Shown in pieces: positions 36,535-44,964 of a stretch of 64,000 bases of DNA. Source of the stretch: Lederbergia lenta NBRC 16444 (lineage in GTDB: Bacteria > Bacillota > Bacilli > Bacillales > Bacillaceae_C); contig NZ_BCVC01000003.1 in NCBI RefSeq assembly GCF_001591545.1, positions 62,001-126,000 on the forward strand, in the 5' to 3' direction. Numbering within the stretch: the first letter of the stretch is position 1; each line of letters opens with the position of its first letter. The translations under genes were made by a program, and so were the position numbers. The notes under the pieces are model-generated. The model saw only the letters and a list, made by a program, of their open reading frames with translations. It made no database searches and had not been told where the DNA came from.

Positions 36535-36576
36535 TTGGTAGCTTATTTTAAAATCATCTGTTAAATAAGCTACCAA
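36535..36576 (+). terminator. Long hairpin after ydbT
   Basis: TTGGTAGCTTATTT pairs perfectly with AAATAAGCTACCAA (14 bp, 14-nt loop). No T-run follows on the plus strand. It lies 190 bp after ydbT, between convergent genes. The rest of the 36344-36658 gap holds no gene with a ribosome binding site. Confidence 0.6.
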
Positions 36577-36658
36577 CATTACACTTATTCATACTAATCT
36601 GTTTTGCTGATAAACCTACTATTTTTTTAAAAGATACGATCTTTCCTATTTTTAGAAA

Positions 36659-37531
36659 TTAATGAATATCATGCTTTTTGAAGCTACCGCCCTTAACTTC
36701 CGCTACGTCATATACCGTCACAAAGGCATTCTCATCAATTTCGCGAATGATTTCTTTCATTTTGCTATCTTCTAAACGGTTAATGACGCAAGTGATTTCT
36801 TTGAATTGTTCATTTGAATAACCGCCTTGAACTACTTTAAATGTGGCTCCTCGACCTAAACGATCACGAATTGTTTCTATCATTAATTCAGGTTGATTTG
36901 TCATAATTTTAAAGGTTTTAGAGCCACTTAAACCTTCTTCCACTATGTGAATGACTTTAGAGGCAATAAAGTAAGCAATCGCTGATAATATAGCTCCTTG
37001 AAGACCGAAAACTGTTGAGACAACAATAAAGACAAACATGTTTAAGAATAAGATAAGGTCACTTGTTCCAAATGGCAGTTTTCGAGAAAGTAGTACGGCT
37101 AACATATCAATCCCATCTAAAGCACCGCCATTTCTTAATGCTAACCCCATACCAAAACCGATGATAATACCACCAACAACGGTTACTAACAATGTATCAG
37201 CTTGGACAATAGTTGGTACATGCCTCATCACGATAGTTCCCACTGCCAGGGAAGCTATTCCGATAACTGAATAAATAGCAAAGCCCTTACCTATTTGTTT
37301 ATATCCTAAAAATATGAATGGGATATTCAGCACCGCTATAAGAAGTCCCAACGGTAATCCAATTAATTGAGAGCCCACAATACTCAGACCTGTCACGCCA
37401 CCATCTGATACATTGTTTGGGATTAATACAGATTCTAGTCCGTATGCTGTGATAAATCCTCCGATAATAACCAAGATTGCTTGGACAACCATTCTCAGCA
37501 TATTGGTTTTTTGTTTAGCAATTGTGCTCAT
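36659..37531 (-). CDS. YitT-family membrane protein with DUF2179 domain
   Basis: 290 aa. Five to six transmembrane segments (about 15-200) carry the family motif LIPNNVSDGGVTGLS near residue 35 and LRNGGALDGIDMLAV. A cytoplasmic DUF2179 domain occupies the C-terminus (KTFKIMTNQPELMIETI, GRGATF). Function unknown; the family is common and multi-copy in Bacillus. GAGG precedes the ATG by 8 nt. Monocistronic. Confidence 0.87.
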   Translation of the reverse strand: MSTIAKQKTNMLRMVVQAILVIIGGFITAYGLESVLIPNNVSDGGVTGLSIVGSQLIGLPLGLLIAVLNIPFIFLGYKQIGKGFAIYSVIGIASLAVGTIVMRHVPTIVQADTLLVTVVGGIIIGFGMGLALRNGGALDGIDMLAVLLSRKLPFGTSDLILFLNMFVFIVVSTVFGLQGAILSAIAYFIASKVIHIVEEGLSGSKTFKIMTNQPELMIETIRDRLGRGATFKVVQGGYSNEQFKEITCVINRLEDSKMKEIIREIDENAFVTVYDVAEVKGGSFKKHDIH

Positions 37532-37939
37532 TTTATTTTCCTCTTTTCAAACTTTTTTCAAGTATTTAAATTATATTTTACCATTGTAGCACCTGCAAGT
37601 TTAATTATTTTAGTGTTTAACTTTTTAGCAAAGATTAAAATAATCTTAAGGAACGAAGATCATAGTACTGTATGTATGTCTGATCAGTCTATTCTTCCCT
37701 TAATTATTGTGGACATATTCAAATAACTATACAAAGAAGAAGAGATAATGCCAGTAATAGATTGATTCGCAAGAAGGATCATCTATAAAACAAACGAAGC
37801 GCGCGTTTAATCCCCAAATAAAAGATAGTTCAAATCAACTACTTGAAATCTTACAAAAGTGTAAGTGAATTTGTAAGGTAAAACGATGGGTCTTACTAAT
37901 TATCTATTATAGAATAAGTCAGGATAAGGAGAGTGGCAC
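37532..37939. other. Intergenic gap between divergent genes
   Basis: It contains the promoters of the YitT and DUF418 genes. The only feature I see is CTTACAAA (37850-37857) paired with TTTGTAAG (about 37871-37878), a possible operator about 60 bp before the DUF418 start. No gene is supported. Confidence 0.4.
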
Positions 37940-38977
37940 ATGGAAAAAGGTATCACGAACAGTCGAATTGATGCGCTTGATTATATTCGGGGCTTTGCAT
38001 TATTGGGAATTATTTTAGTTAATATTCTTGCATTACTCCACACTAAAATACCAGAACCAAATACAATTGATGCAAGCTATCAACGATTTTTGTATTTATT
38101 TGTAGAGGGTCGCTTTTACACCATCTTTTCATTTTTATTTGGCGTAGGATTTTATATCTTTATTACGCGAGCTAATGCAAAAGGAAAGAATGGGTTTATT
38201 CTACTTTTACGCAGGCTCATTGTATTATTAGCTTTCGGAATTATACATTCAATGTTTCAGCCAGGAGAAGCATTAATGATTTATGCCATTTACGGACTTA
38301 TTACATTACCATTTTATAGAGTAAATAATCATATTAATTTAACACTAAGCATCATTTTCATTGTTATATTTGGTGTAATGGGATTAAAAGCAGCTTTAAC
38401 TCTCCCTCTCATATTATTGGGGATTGCTTGTGGGCAGTATAGAGTGTTTGAAAATCTTTCACAAAAAACGAAACAAATTGCCATATTTACAGCTCTTATG
38501 TCCTTACTAAGTGGGATAGGTTTATATATTCAATACCACAATATACCTGATCTACCATTTCAAAATATGATTATCGTAGATGAAGGCGGCTTAATCGATC
38601 AAGCAAGTATCTTTTTGAAATTAGGTATAACAGTCGGACCAATTATCTCTGCTTTTTACATCGGTTTGTTACTATTACTTTTACAAACAAGATTAGTACA
38701 GATACTGTTAGCGCCTCTTAAATATTATGGACGAATGGCATTAACAAATTATCTTGGACAAACAGCCTTTATTTTGCTCGCGGGAAATCTATTTCATTTC
38801 ACAGCAAACCTTTCGTATATACAAACGCTATACTTATGTATAGTAATCTATGTAATTCAAATTATTTGCAGTTTAGTATGGTTACAACTATTTAAAATGG
38901 GACCATTTGAGTGGGTATGGAGGATTTTAACCTATTGGAAAGTCATACCTTTAAAAAATAAGGTAAATAATGTCTAA
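37940..38977 (+). CDS. DUF418-family membrane protein
   Basis: 345 aa with 8-10 transmembrane segments. The N-terminal signature is ALDYIRGFALLGIILVNIL. The C-terminal DUF418 part has RMALTNYLGQTAFI and FKMGPFEWVWR. Family members (YeiB/YxaH type) are thought to be transporters or acyltransferase-like membrane proteins, not experimentally settled. AAGGAG lies 8 nt before the ATG. Monocistronic. Confidence 0.85.
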   Translation: MEKGITNSRIDALDYIRGFALLGIILVNILALLHTKIPEPNTIDASYQRFLYLFVEGRFYTIFSFLFGVGFYIFITRANAKGKNGFILLLRRLIVLLAFGIIHSMFQPGEALMIYAIYGLITLPFYRVNNHINLTLSIIFIVIFGVMGLKAALTLPLILLGIACGQYRVFENLSQKTKQIAIFTALMSLLSGIGLYIQYHNIPDLPFQNMIIVDEGGLIDQASIFLKLGITVGPIISAFYIGLLLLLLQTRLVQILLAPLKYYGRMALTNYLGQTAFILLAGNLFHFTANLSYIQTLYLCIVIYVIQIICSLVWLQLFKMGPFEWVWRILTYWKVIPLKNKVNNV

Positions 38978-39022
38978 TTAACATCACATACAATGGAACA
39001 AAACAAGATATTCTTCTGTTAG

Positions 39023-39058
39023 AGGGCGCTTACTTTGCTAAGGAAGCGCCCTATTTTT
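39023..39058 (+). terminator. Terminator of the DUF418 gene
   Basis: AGGGCGCTT pairs with AAGCGCCCT (9 bp, 12-nt loop), followed by ATTTTTAA. Confidence 0.88.
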
Positions 39059-39170
39059 AATTTAATAACGGTCTGCATAGGAAGATTAAAATGATAGAAG
39101 GAAGAATCAATCCTTTCATGCTTGCTCAACACGTTTCGTCTGAGCAAAATATCCTTTTTCAAACTTCCTT

Positions 39171-40175
39171 CTAACTCTTTGCCAATTTCTCATGGTCATC
39201 TGCCTGTGGAGGTTCCTCCATCCATCCGTGTTTAATCATAATATTAGCTCCATCTTCTGCATAAAGTGAAATCTCCGGAATTAAAGAAGCATATTTTAGT
39301 CCTATATCCCTTCTCGGACTTGCAGCCATTGCCATTCCGTAATTTCCAATACCTGCTGCTATCATTGCTGATACATGAAACATCACTAACTTATCTGAGA
39401 AAACATTTGATGTGCTATCTGTCACAGCAGAATCCCAACTCATTGGGGCAGGTATATCATTCCTTGTCAAAGTCTTACTAAACAACTCAATATGTTTTTG
39501 AGCAATTTTTTTCCCTCTTAATAAAAACTGCTTCACTTCTTCATTTTTGGCAGTCTGGGCAAATCCCATCATTAGAACTTTCCCAATCGAATTAGTTTGA
39601 ACATTTATAAATAAATGAGTAATTTCCACAGAGGTAAGAGCCCTTTTGTCTCCAAAAAAACCTGCCAAAAACTGTTGTTTTTCCACAAAATCGACTTTAT
39701 CTGGAATAGATATATATGGTGGTCTTATATACGTACCTTGTTTTAACATTAATTCCCTCGTTCTATCCTGCAAGTTTACTCCTTCTTTTAACACATTTTT
39801 ATGAAAAGTAACTATGTCAGATCGAGTCACCAACCCCAATGCTGCACCACTTGCCGCCATTGCAAGAATGGACATTTGCCGTAAATACATTAGAACAAAA
39901 GTATCTGAAAAAAGTCTAGAGGCTTGATGATGTACATCTTCATCTGAAAAGCCAACAGGTATTGGAAAATTTTCCTTTTTAAACATCTCACTCATCACTG
40001 AAATATTACTTTTTGCCACATTTAATGTAGATTCGATAATAGGACGTACTTCTTCATCTTCTACCTTTTCCAAGAAATATGTATTAACACAGACTGCTAG
40101 TGTATCATTGATAAATTGTGCCCATAAACTAGACATTTCCGCAGCCGTTAATCGTATATTGGTTTTATCCTCCAT
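39171..40175 (-). CDS. DUF3231-family protein
   Basis: 334 aa, two tandem copies of a four-helix ferritin-like unit (residues about 5-165 and 175-330). The paired segments are LTAAEMSSLWAQFINDT and LTSVEITHLFINVQTNS, and later IPVGFSDEDV and APMSWDSAVTD. No transmembrane segment and no function established; the family is found in spore formers and often multi-copy. AGGAGG lies 8 nt before the ATG. Confidence 0.85.
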   Translation of the reverse strand: MEDKTNIRLTAAEMSSLWAQFINDTLAVCVNTYFLEKVEDEEVRPIIESTLNVAKSNISVMSEMFKKENFPIPVGFSDEDVHHQASRLFSDTFVLMYLRQMSILAMAASGAALGLVTRSDIVTFHKNVLKEGVNLQDRTRELMLKQGTYIRPPYISIPDKVDFVEKQQFLAGFFGDKRALTSVEITHLFINVQTNSIGKVLMMGFAQTAKNEEVKQFLLRGKKIAQKHIELFSKTLTRNDIPAPMSWDSAVTDSTSNVFSDKLVMFHVSAMIAAGIGNYGMAMAASPRRDIGLKYASLIPEISLYAEDGANIMIKHGWMEEPPQADDHEKLAKS

Positions 40176-40296
40176 TTAAACAACCTCCTATTCAACACAT
40201 CATAGAGTAATATGCCCTTTACTGGAAAATGTATGAGGAACAAGTTTCACTAAAGCCAAAAAAATTCAATAAGCGATAAGATTACAGGGATCTGAA

Positions 40297-40325
40297 TTGA
40301 CAAATCAATAAATATTATTTATGAT
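40297..40325 (+). promoter_or_regulatory. SigA promoter of the riboswitch-controlled operon
   Basis: TTGACA (40297-40302), 17-nt spacer, TATGAT (40320-40325). Start of transcription would be near 40332, about 20 nt before the riboswitch. A perfect 15-bp palindrome, ATAAATATTATTTAT (40308-40322), overlaps the spacer and -10 and could be an extra operator. Confidence 0.75.
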
Positions 40326-40352
40326 TAATTCATACAGTTGAATAATCCTCCT

Positions 40353-40508
40353 AAAGGGGAGTAGCTTTAATAACAAAGTCGTCATTACGGAGTTTAATAC
40401 TCTCGGCTTTGTTAGCAACATAATGTTGTTAGCGAGACCTTTACCTATTGGTAAAGGTCTGTATATACGTAAAAACCTTTACCATATCCAAATGGTAAAG
40501 GTTTTTTT
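40353..40508 (+). promoter_or_regulatory. yybP-ykoY (manganese) riboswitch with antiterminator/terminator
   Basis: The conserved motifs are AAAGGGGAGTAGC (40353-40365), a stem bearing GTCGTCATTACG (40379-40390) and GTTAGCGAGACCTTTACC (40428-40445). P1 is AAAGG (40353-40357) with CCTTT (40438-40442). Four segments follow: 1 GACCTTTACC (40436), 2 GGTAAAGGTC (40450), 3 AACCTTTACC (40474), 4 GGTAAAGGTT (40494) and a T-run. 1:2 and 3:4 form a hairpin and the terminator; 2:3 is the antiterminator. When manganese stabilises P1, segment 1 is held, 2 pairs with 3 and transcription goes on. This is the known ON-type logic of the class. Confidence 0.85.
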
Positions 40509-40559
40509 ATTGGTCAATAACGAGGCAGCACTGTAAAAAAATGGAGGTGATTTGATACC

Positions 40560-40687
40560 ATGAAAAAGGGAAAGGTATCCATGTCTGAGTTAATAAAAAA
40601 AACAAAGAAGAGCTTCTTAATGATAAGGCCTTGATGGAAAAAATCGAAAAACGTATGGATGAAAAACATTTGCAATTAAATAAATAA
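40560..40687 (+). pseudogene. FbpB-like small basic protein gene, frameshifted in a poly(A) run
   Basis: ATG at 40560, with GGAGGTG 10 nt upstream. The literal frame stops after 24 codons. Adding one A to the eight-A run at 40595-40602 gives a 42-aa protein (MKKGKVSMSELIKKNKEELL, then NDKALMEKIEKRMDEKHLQL and NK) that looks like the Fur-regulated basic protein FbpB family. So this is either a genuine -1 frameshift, a phase-variable tract or a homopolymer sequencing error. It is the first gene after the manganese riboswitch. FbpB-type proteins act with small RNAs in metal sparing. Confidence 0.6.
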
Positions 40688-40702
40688 TACAGGAGGTTGT
40701 TT

Positions 40703-41089
40703 ATGCTACTGAGAAAATATATGTCTCTTTTAGGAATAGGTTCCGCGCAAATAGATCTTGCTTTACCGAAGGAATCATATACGGCTGGCGAAATTATTAA
40801 GGGCTTTTTCGTTATCAAAGGCGGGACCATTGATCAAAAGGCTAAACGTATTGAGTGTGATTTGGTCATGACTGAACGATCTACAGGATTAGAAAAAATA
40901 GTTGCTACAACCACCATTTTATCATCAAAAATAATCCAATCAGAAAAAGAGTATAAAATATCATTTACATTTAAAATACCCGATACTATTCAAGTTTCTA
41001 CAGAAGATATATCTTATCATTTTAAAACAAGGCTTTCTTTTAATGAAGGGACAGCAAGCAAAGATCTGGACATTATTCACATAATTTAG
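40703..41089 (+). CDS. Short Spo0M-like (arrestin-fold) protein
   Basis: 128 aa. The N-terminal segment (MSLLGIGSAQIDLALPKESY in context, then TAGEIIKGFFVIKGGTIDQKA) matches the start of Spo0M/SpoOM-family proteins with an arrestin-like beta-sandwich. The usual length is about 250 aa, so only the first lobe is present. AGGAGG is 6 nt before the ATG at 40703. It lies 15 nt after the FbpB-like gene, in the same riboswitch-controlled unit. Confidence 0.75.
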   Translation: MLLRKYMSLLGIGSAQIDLALPKESYTAGEIIKGFFVIKGGTIDQKAKRIECDLVMTERSTGLEKIVATTTILSSKIIQSEKEYKISFTFKIPDTIQVSTEDISYHFKTRLSFNEGTASKDLDIIHII

Positions 41090-41187
41090 ATGTCATATAT
41101 TTCAATTAGAAGATGCATCTGAAAGTGAATTTTAAATAAAAGTAAATAAAATAGAATGAAAATTTTATAAAGGAGGTGAAGGATCTA

Positions 41188-41973
41188 GTGGTTGAAACAA
41201 CGAATGAATTGCTTATTGAGCTAGAAAAATGCGAGAAGTGGGAACAAGAACAAAGTGATTTATGGTTTTGGGATAAAATCGGTCGTCTTCCATTTAGACT
41301 TTTAGACAAGGTTACACCTGCCTTTATACACAATAAAATTGGCATCATTCTTGATGAGTTAGGTCAATACATTCAATCTGGGGGCAGATATTTAAGCTCT
41401 GTATCATCATTGAGTTCCTATTATCCTCATAAAAATGTGCAAAGTTTGGACGATTTGAATACTATCACCATCGCTGAAATGGATCATGCTGTTAGCAAAC
41501 TTACGAATAACCGAAGGCGAATGGCCACCATTCAAGGTGCAAGCACAGGCTTCGGGGGAATTCTAACCTTATCTATCGATATCCCATTGCTCCTTGGCAT
41601 TCAATTAAAAACACTTCAAGACATCGCGATTTGTTACGGATTTGACCCGAATGATAAAAAGGAAAGAATGTATATCGTGAAAATTTTACAGTTCGTTTCA
41701 TCAGATATTGTCGGCAAGCAAGCGATATTACAACAATTATCCCTTATAGACTCTCTGGAAGCAGAGAAGAATAGAGAAATTATTTCTGAACTTCAAGGGT
41801 GGCGAGAAGTTGTATTTACATACCGGGATCAAGTCGGATGGAAAAAGCTCTTTCAAATGATTCCAATTGCTGGCTTGGTTTTCGGGGCCTTTGTTAATCG
41901 TTCCATGGTTAGCGATTTATCTGAAGCTGGGATGATGCTTTATCGCAAAAGGAGAATTAAAGAACGTTTATAA
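41188..41973 (+). CDS. EcsC-family protein
   Basis: 261 aa. EcsC-type helical protein with a hydrophobic segment (TGFGGILTLSIDIPLLLGIQ) and the C-terminal QMIPIAGLVFGAFVNRSMV motif. EcsC proteins are of uncertain function; the B. subtilis member lies in the ecsABC transporter operon. The GTG at 41188 follows AAAGGAGGTG by 9 nt; the GTG at 41176 overlaps that site. About 100 bp after the Spo0M-like gene, it is likely the last gene of the riboswitch unit. Confidence 0.83.
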   Translation: MVETTNELLIELEKCEKWEQEQSDLWFWDKIGRLPFRLLDKVTPAFIHNKIGIILDELGQYIQSGGRYLSSVSSLSSYYPHKNVQSLDDLNTITIAEMDHAVSKLTNNRRRMATIQGASTGFGGILTLSIDIPLLLGIQLKTLQDIAICYGFDPNDKKERMYIVKILQFVSSDIVGKQAILQQLSLIDSLEAEKNREIISELQGWREVVFTYRDQVGWKKLFQMIPIAGLVFGAFVNRSMVSDLSEAGMMLYRKRRIKERL

Positions 41974-41996
41974 AGTTCAAGATTCTATACGTCTCC

Positions 41997-42027
41997 TTCT
42001 TCCACATTCGGCTCGATTGTGGAAGAA
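41997..42027 (+). terminator. Hairpin after the EcsC-family gene
   Basis: TTCTTCCACA pairs with TGTGGAAGAA (10 bp, 11-nt loop), 24 bp past the stop. No T-run follows, so terminator strength is doubtful. Confidence 0.5.
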
Positions 42028-42222
42028 CGGAACCAGCATTTAAAATATTGAATTTACACCATAGTAACTTAACATTGCTTTAAAATAACGTTGGGGTAAA
42101 TATCTCTGGAACTGATATTTCACAGTAATTAAAATGGATTCTTTCTATTGAATCATTTTCATCTATTTCATTTCACCATTCTAAATTAATGGCATTTCAA
42201 TTGCGAACATATATTTACGATT

Positions 42223-42422
42223 TCATTTTTTCACGAGATTAATAATTATAGCAACCAAAAGTGCTAGAACAAATAGGATTATAAACATATAGATAAGTGC
42301 GTGATATAAGAAGGCCTCCCATCCTATTGAAAGCGACGTTCTGACTAACCAAAAAATACCTAAATTCAATAAAAAGACAATCGCTAATGTATAAAAACAG
42401 GAATCCTTTTTTTATTTTTCAC
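42223..42422 (-). pseudogene. Small membrane protein gene, frameshifted in a poly(A) run
   Basis: The minus-strand frame ending at 42223 reads TLAIVFLLNLGIFWLVRTSL, then SIGWEAFLYHALIYMFIILF and VLALLVAIIINLVKK: two transmembrane segments. A GTG at 42420-42422 (GTGAAAAATAAAAAAAGG) is one base out of frame. One extra A in the seven-A run (42407-42413) restores a protein of about 66 aa. The upstream GAGTGA is a weak site. Family not recognised. The rest of the 41974-42649 gap holds nothing else. Confidence 0.5.
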
Positions 42423-42649
42423 ATGATCACTCTACCATTATGCTTTTTATTCGTTAATATAAATTCCATGTTTGTATCCTAGCAAATTATTACATTACAT
42501 ATATTACAAATTGGTTATAATATAATAACCTTGCTCAATCCTCCCCATTTTCAGACAAATATATTTCTATCATAAAAATTGATTTAAACAGATCTATCTT
42601 GCCTACTTCCTACCGTTCGCAAATAATAACTTAGACAAACGACCTTAAG

Positions 42650-43444
42650 TTAATAACAATCCCAATTGTAAAGAACTTTAGAAAAATCTCGTTTCTTTAA
42701 ATCTTCTAATGCAATAAAGAAATTGGCTACTCCTGAGTCCCCCCACATAATGTCCAATTTTTGTTCTGTATCAATTTGTAATAAAAGTGTATCAAATGTG
42801 GGGTAATCCCCATAGGTTCTTGGATCTTCTTGTGTAAAAAAGGGATATCCACCTAGTTTAGAACCTTGTTCGTTTGTTAGTTCATCATACGCTTCCATCA
42901 TCTCATCGTATAACTCGTAATCTTCATCGGTTGCATCTTCCAATATCTTATCGATCTGAGTTATAACATTAAAACGATAATCCTGCCTCGACACAATTTC
43001 GTTGGAGTAATCAAAAGACAATGCGCATTCCTTCTCTACTGGAAAGTAGTTCTCATCATCAAAATCAGGCATAACTGTCAGCCACTTCGACTCATCGGAT
43101 TCAATATTTTCATGGAAGACAACTCGGAAAGTATCTTGATTTGTCATATCATCAAAATCCAGGCCATACACGTCATCACCTGCTACAAAAAACTGTAAAA
43201 TGCCTTCCGTTGGGTAGCCAGGGATAGATACTTTTATCTCACTAAAATTAATTTGCGCAAGTAAACGAAGCGCTTCTCCACTTTTAGAAGTTGGATAAGC
43301 ATCCGCTTTTAACCAATATGGCTGCCCACCAAACTTACTTTCCAATGGTGTTGTACGCTTAATTTCTCCATTAATATTAATACTTGGTATTTTCGTCTCT
43401 GCTAAAGCTTCAGCATATGGTTGTAATTGTTTCGGTAATTTCAT
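42650..43444 (-). CDS. ywqG: YwqG-family (DUF1963) protein
   Basis: 264 aa, cytoplasmic, acidic. Conserved DUF1963 segments include SKFGGQPYWLKADAYPTS, LRLLAQINFSEI, GILQFFV and SKLGGYPFFTQEDPR. In B. subtilis ywqG lies beside the ywqH-ywqK LXG toxin locus, and the family has been proposed as immunity proteins. AGGAG is 9 nt before the ATG. It lies 50 bp downstream of a co-directional duplicated-domain gene; both are probably one operon. Confidence 0.82.
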   Translation of the reverse strand: MKLPKQLQPYAEALAETKIPSININGEIKRTTPLESKFGGQPYWLKADAYPTSKSGEALRLLAQINFSEIKVSIPGYPTEGILQFFVAGDDVYGLDFDDMTNQDTFRVVFHENIESDESKWLTVMPDFDDENYFPVEKECALSFDYSNEIVSRQDYRFNVITQIDKILEDATDEDYELYDEMMEAYDELTNEQGSKLGGYPFFTQEDPRTYGDYPTFDTLLLQIDTEQKLDIMWGDSGVANFFIALEDLKKRDFSKVLYNWDCY

Positions 43445-43494
43445 TTCTCCACTCTCCTAATGACTTTAATTTTATCTTTCTCGTCTCACATTGT

Positions 43495-44100
43495 TCAACC
43501 AAAAATCAAACTAAATATACGCTCGTACGCATCGTAAATTTTATCTGCCTCTTCATCTCGGTATTGATAAACAAACAAGTCTAGTTCATAAAGATCTATA
43601 AAAATATTTATGAGTTCTTTCGGAAATGCTTCCCACGAATATATTTCCTCATAAATATTATCTAGTTCATGATAGATTTTCTCGAATTGTTGTTCATCAA
43701 ATCCTTTGCCATTTTGAAGTTTTTTGAAAAAGTTACCATCTTCTTTTATGTACTCACACAATCTAGCAATCACTCTTGCTTTCTCGGGTTCCATTTCTCC
43801 TTTTTCTATCGTACATCCTCGTATAAGTGTTTTTATATTCTCGGCCGCTTCCTTAATACGAGCTGATTCAACATCAGCATATATTAAAGAAAAATTGTAC
43901 AGATCACCATAAAGTTCACTCAAAGCAAGGATGGCTTTTTTCGGTATACTATTACGACTCTTCCATTCATCTGCGCAAATGCTAAGTGCCTCAACTACAT
44001 TTTCATATTCCTTTTCATGTAAGCCATTTCCCATTCGCAACTCAACAAGTAAATTTATTTCTGACTGTTCAAAGGCATCTATTAGCTCTTTGTCTCCCAC
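43495..44100 (-). CDS. Helical protein with internal duplication
   Basis: 201 aa, acidic, all-helical. The two halves align: NLLVELRMGNGLHEKEYENV and FFKKLQNGKGFDEQQFEKIY, then IPKKAILALSELYGDLYNFS and FPKELINIFIDLYELDLFVY, then RIKEAAENIKTLI and KIYDAYERIFSLI. GTG start with AGGAG 9 nt upstream. No family recognised. Operon with YwqG suggests an immunity- or antitoxin-like role, which is inference only. Confidence 0.65.
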   Translation of the reverse strand: MGDKELIDAFEQSEINLLVELRMGNGLHEKEYENVVEALSICADEWKSRNSIPKKAILALSELYGDLYNFSLIYADVESARIKEAAENIKTLIRGCTIEKGEMEPEKARVIARLCEYIKEDGNFFKKLQNGKGFDEQQFEKIYHELDNIYEEIYSWEAFPKELINIFIDLYELDLFVYQYRDEEADKIYDAYERIFSLIFG

Positions 44101-44206
44101 AATCTCACTCTCCTCTAAAAAGGCGTGACATGACCCTATATCATGTTTAGATATAGTTCTGCATTTTAATTTAATTGATATCCATTTTTTCTGTAAAAGT
44201 GCACAG

Positions 44207-44234
44207 TATATAGATAAATAATACTATCTATATA
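44207..44234. promoter_or_regulatory. Inverted repeat upstream of the YwqG operon
   Basis: TATATAGATA (44207-44216) and its exact reverse complement TATCTATATA (44225-44234), 8-nt spacer, about 110 bp upstream of the duplicated-domain gene. It has the form of an operator; the cognate regulator is not identifiable. Confidence 0.45.
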
Positions 44235-44333
44235 TACTTTTTATCTTTAAACCGTTTGATCCATATAATCTATATATCCCATTTCCCATTATCAATTACC
44301 ATCAGTTCTTTTGCAAAAACAATAAATCAAAAA

Positions 44334-44394
44334 AGATGTAATATTCACGAAGCGAACTCCCTTTCAGGTTTCTCTCATTAGAATTATTACATCT
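44334..44394 (-). terminator. Terminator of the 44449-44964 gene
   Basis: On the minus strand AGATGTAATAATTC pairs with GAATATTACATCT, followed by TTTTTTGATT. The loop is long (about 34 nt) and the stem has one bulge. Confidence 0.65.
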
Positions 44395-44448
44395 AACGTT
44401 TCATCGTTATAGTACAATATTGCACGTTTACTATATTTCCGTTTATAA

Positions 44449-44964
44449 CTAAAACAGTAAAAAGGCAAATAGCAAAGTTAAAAATGTTAGAGAAAAAAGT
44501 ACTGTAAAGCAGCGTTTTAGCAGTAAGAACTTGAAGCGAAAACCAACTATTGCCCCTATTCCTGTCGTTAAGGAAAGCAGCACCAGCGTTATTCCACTTT
44601 GCACTTCTATATTAATTATTATGTTTATTAACACAAAGCCCCATGCAGTTATTACTGCATCTCGATGATCTGTATAAAGTGGTATTAGTAATAATCCTAA
44701 CAAAGAACTGCATATGCTAGCTGGCAAGTTTTGCACAAAAAATATGGAATTAATCGTTAGTAATCCAAAGCCCGTAATTAAAATAAGGCCCACTCCGTTT
44801 TGACTATATCGCTTCCACCCTTGTAAAAAAAATGCAAATAAAACTACAGTTAATAAACCAAATAACCATTCAGTAAACCATTCTGCACCATACCATAGCT
44901 CCGACCAATTAATTAGTAGAACATTCCCTAAAACAGCCGCAGCATATAAGAGAAATTTCTTCAT
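44449..44964 (-). CDS. Hypothetical integral membrane protein
   Basis: 171 aa with five or six hydrophobic segments spread over the whole length and almost no soluble part. AAGGA lies about 8 nt before the ATG. No motif that I recognise. Monocistronic between a hairpin terminator and the katE upstream region. Confidence 0.65.
   Translation of the reverse strand: MKKFLLYAAAVLGNVLLINWSELWYGAEWFTEWLFGLLTVVLFAFFLQGWKRYSQNGVGLILITGFGLLTINSIFFVQNLPASICSSLLGLLLIPLYTDHRDAVITAWGFVLINIIINIEVQSGITLVLLSLTTGIGAIVGFRFKFLLLKRCFTVLFSLTFLTLLFAFLLF

Noticed and set aside
36344-36658. Bacteriocin structural gene next to ydbST
   Set aside because: Searched both strands of the flanks for a short cationic hydrophobic frame with a ribosome binding site; only a 14-codon charged frame was seen.
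40308-40322. Fur box at the riboswitch promoter
   Set aside because: The palindrome has the 7-1-7 form but matches the TGATAAT-N-ATTATCA consensus poorly.
40424-40540. 38-codon plus-strand frame inside the riboswitch
   Set aside because: It runs through the terminator stems and has no ribosome binding site; RNA structure explains the sequence.
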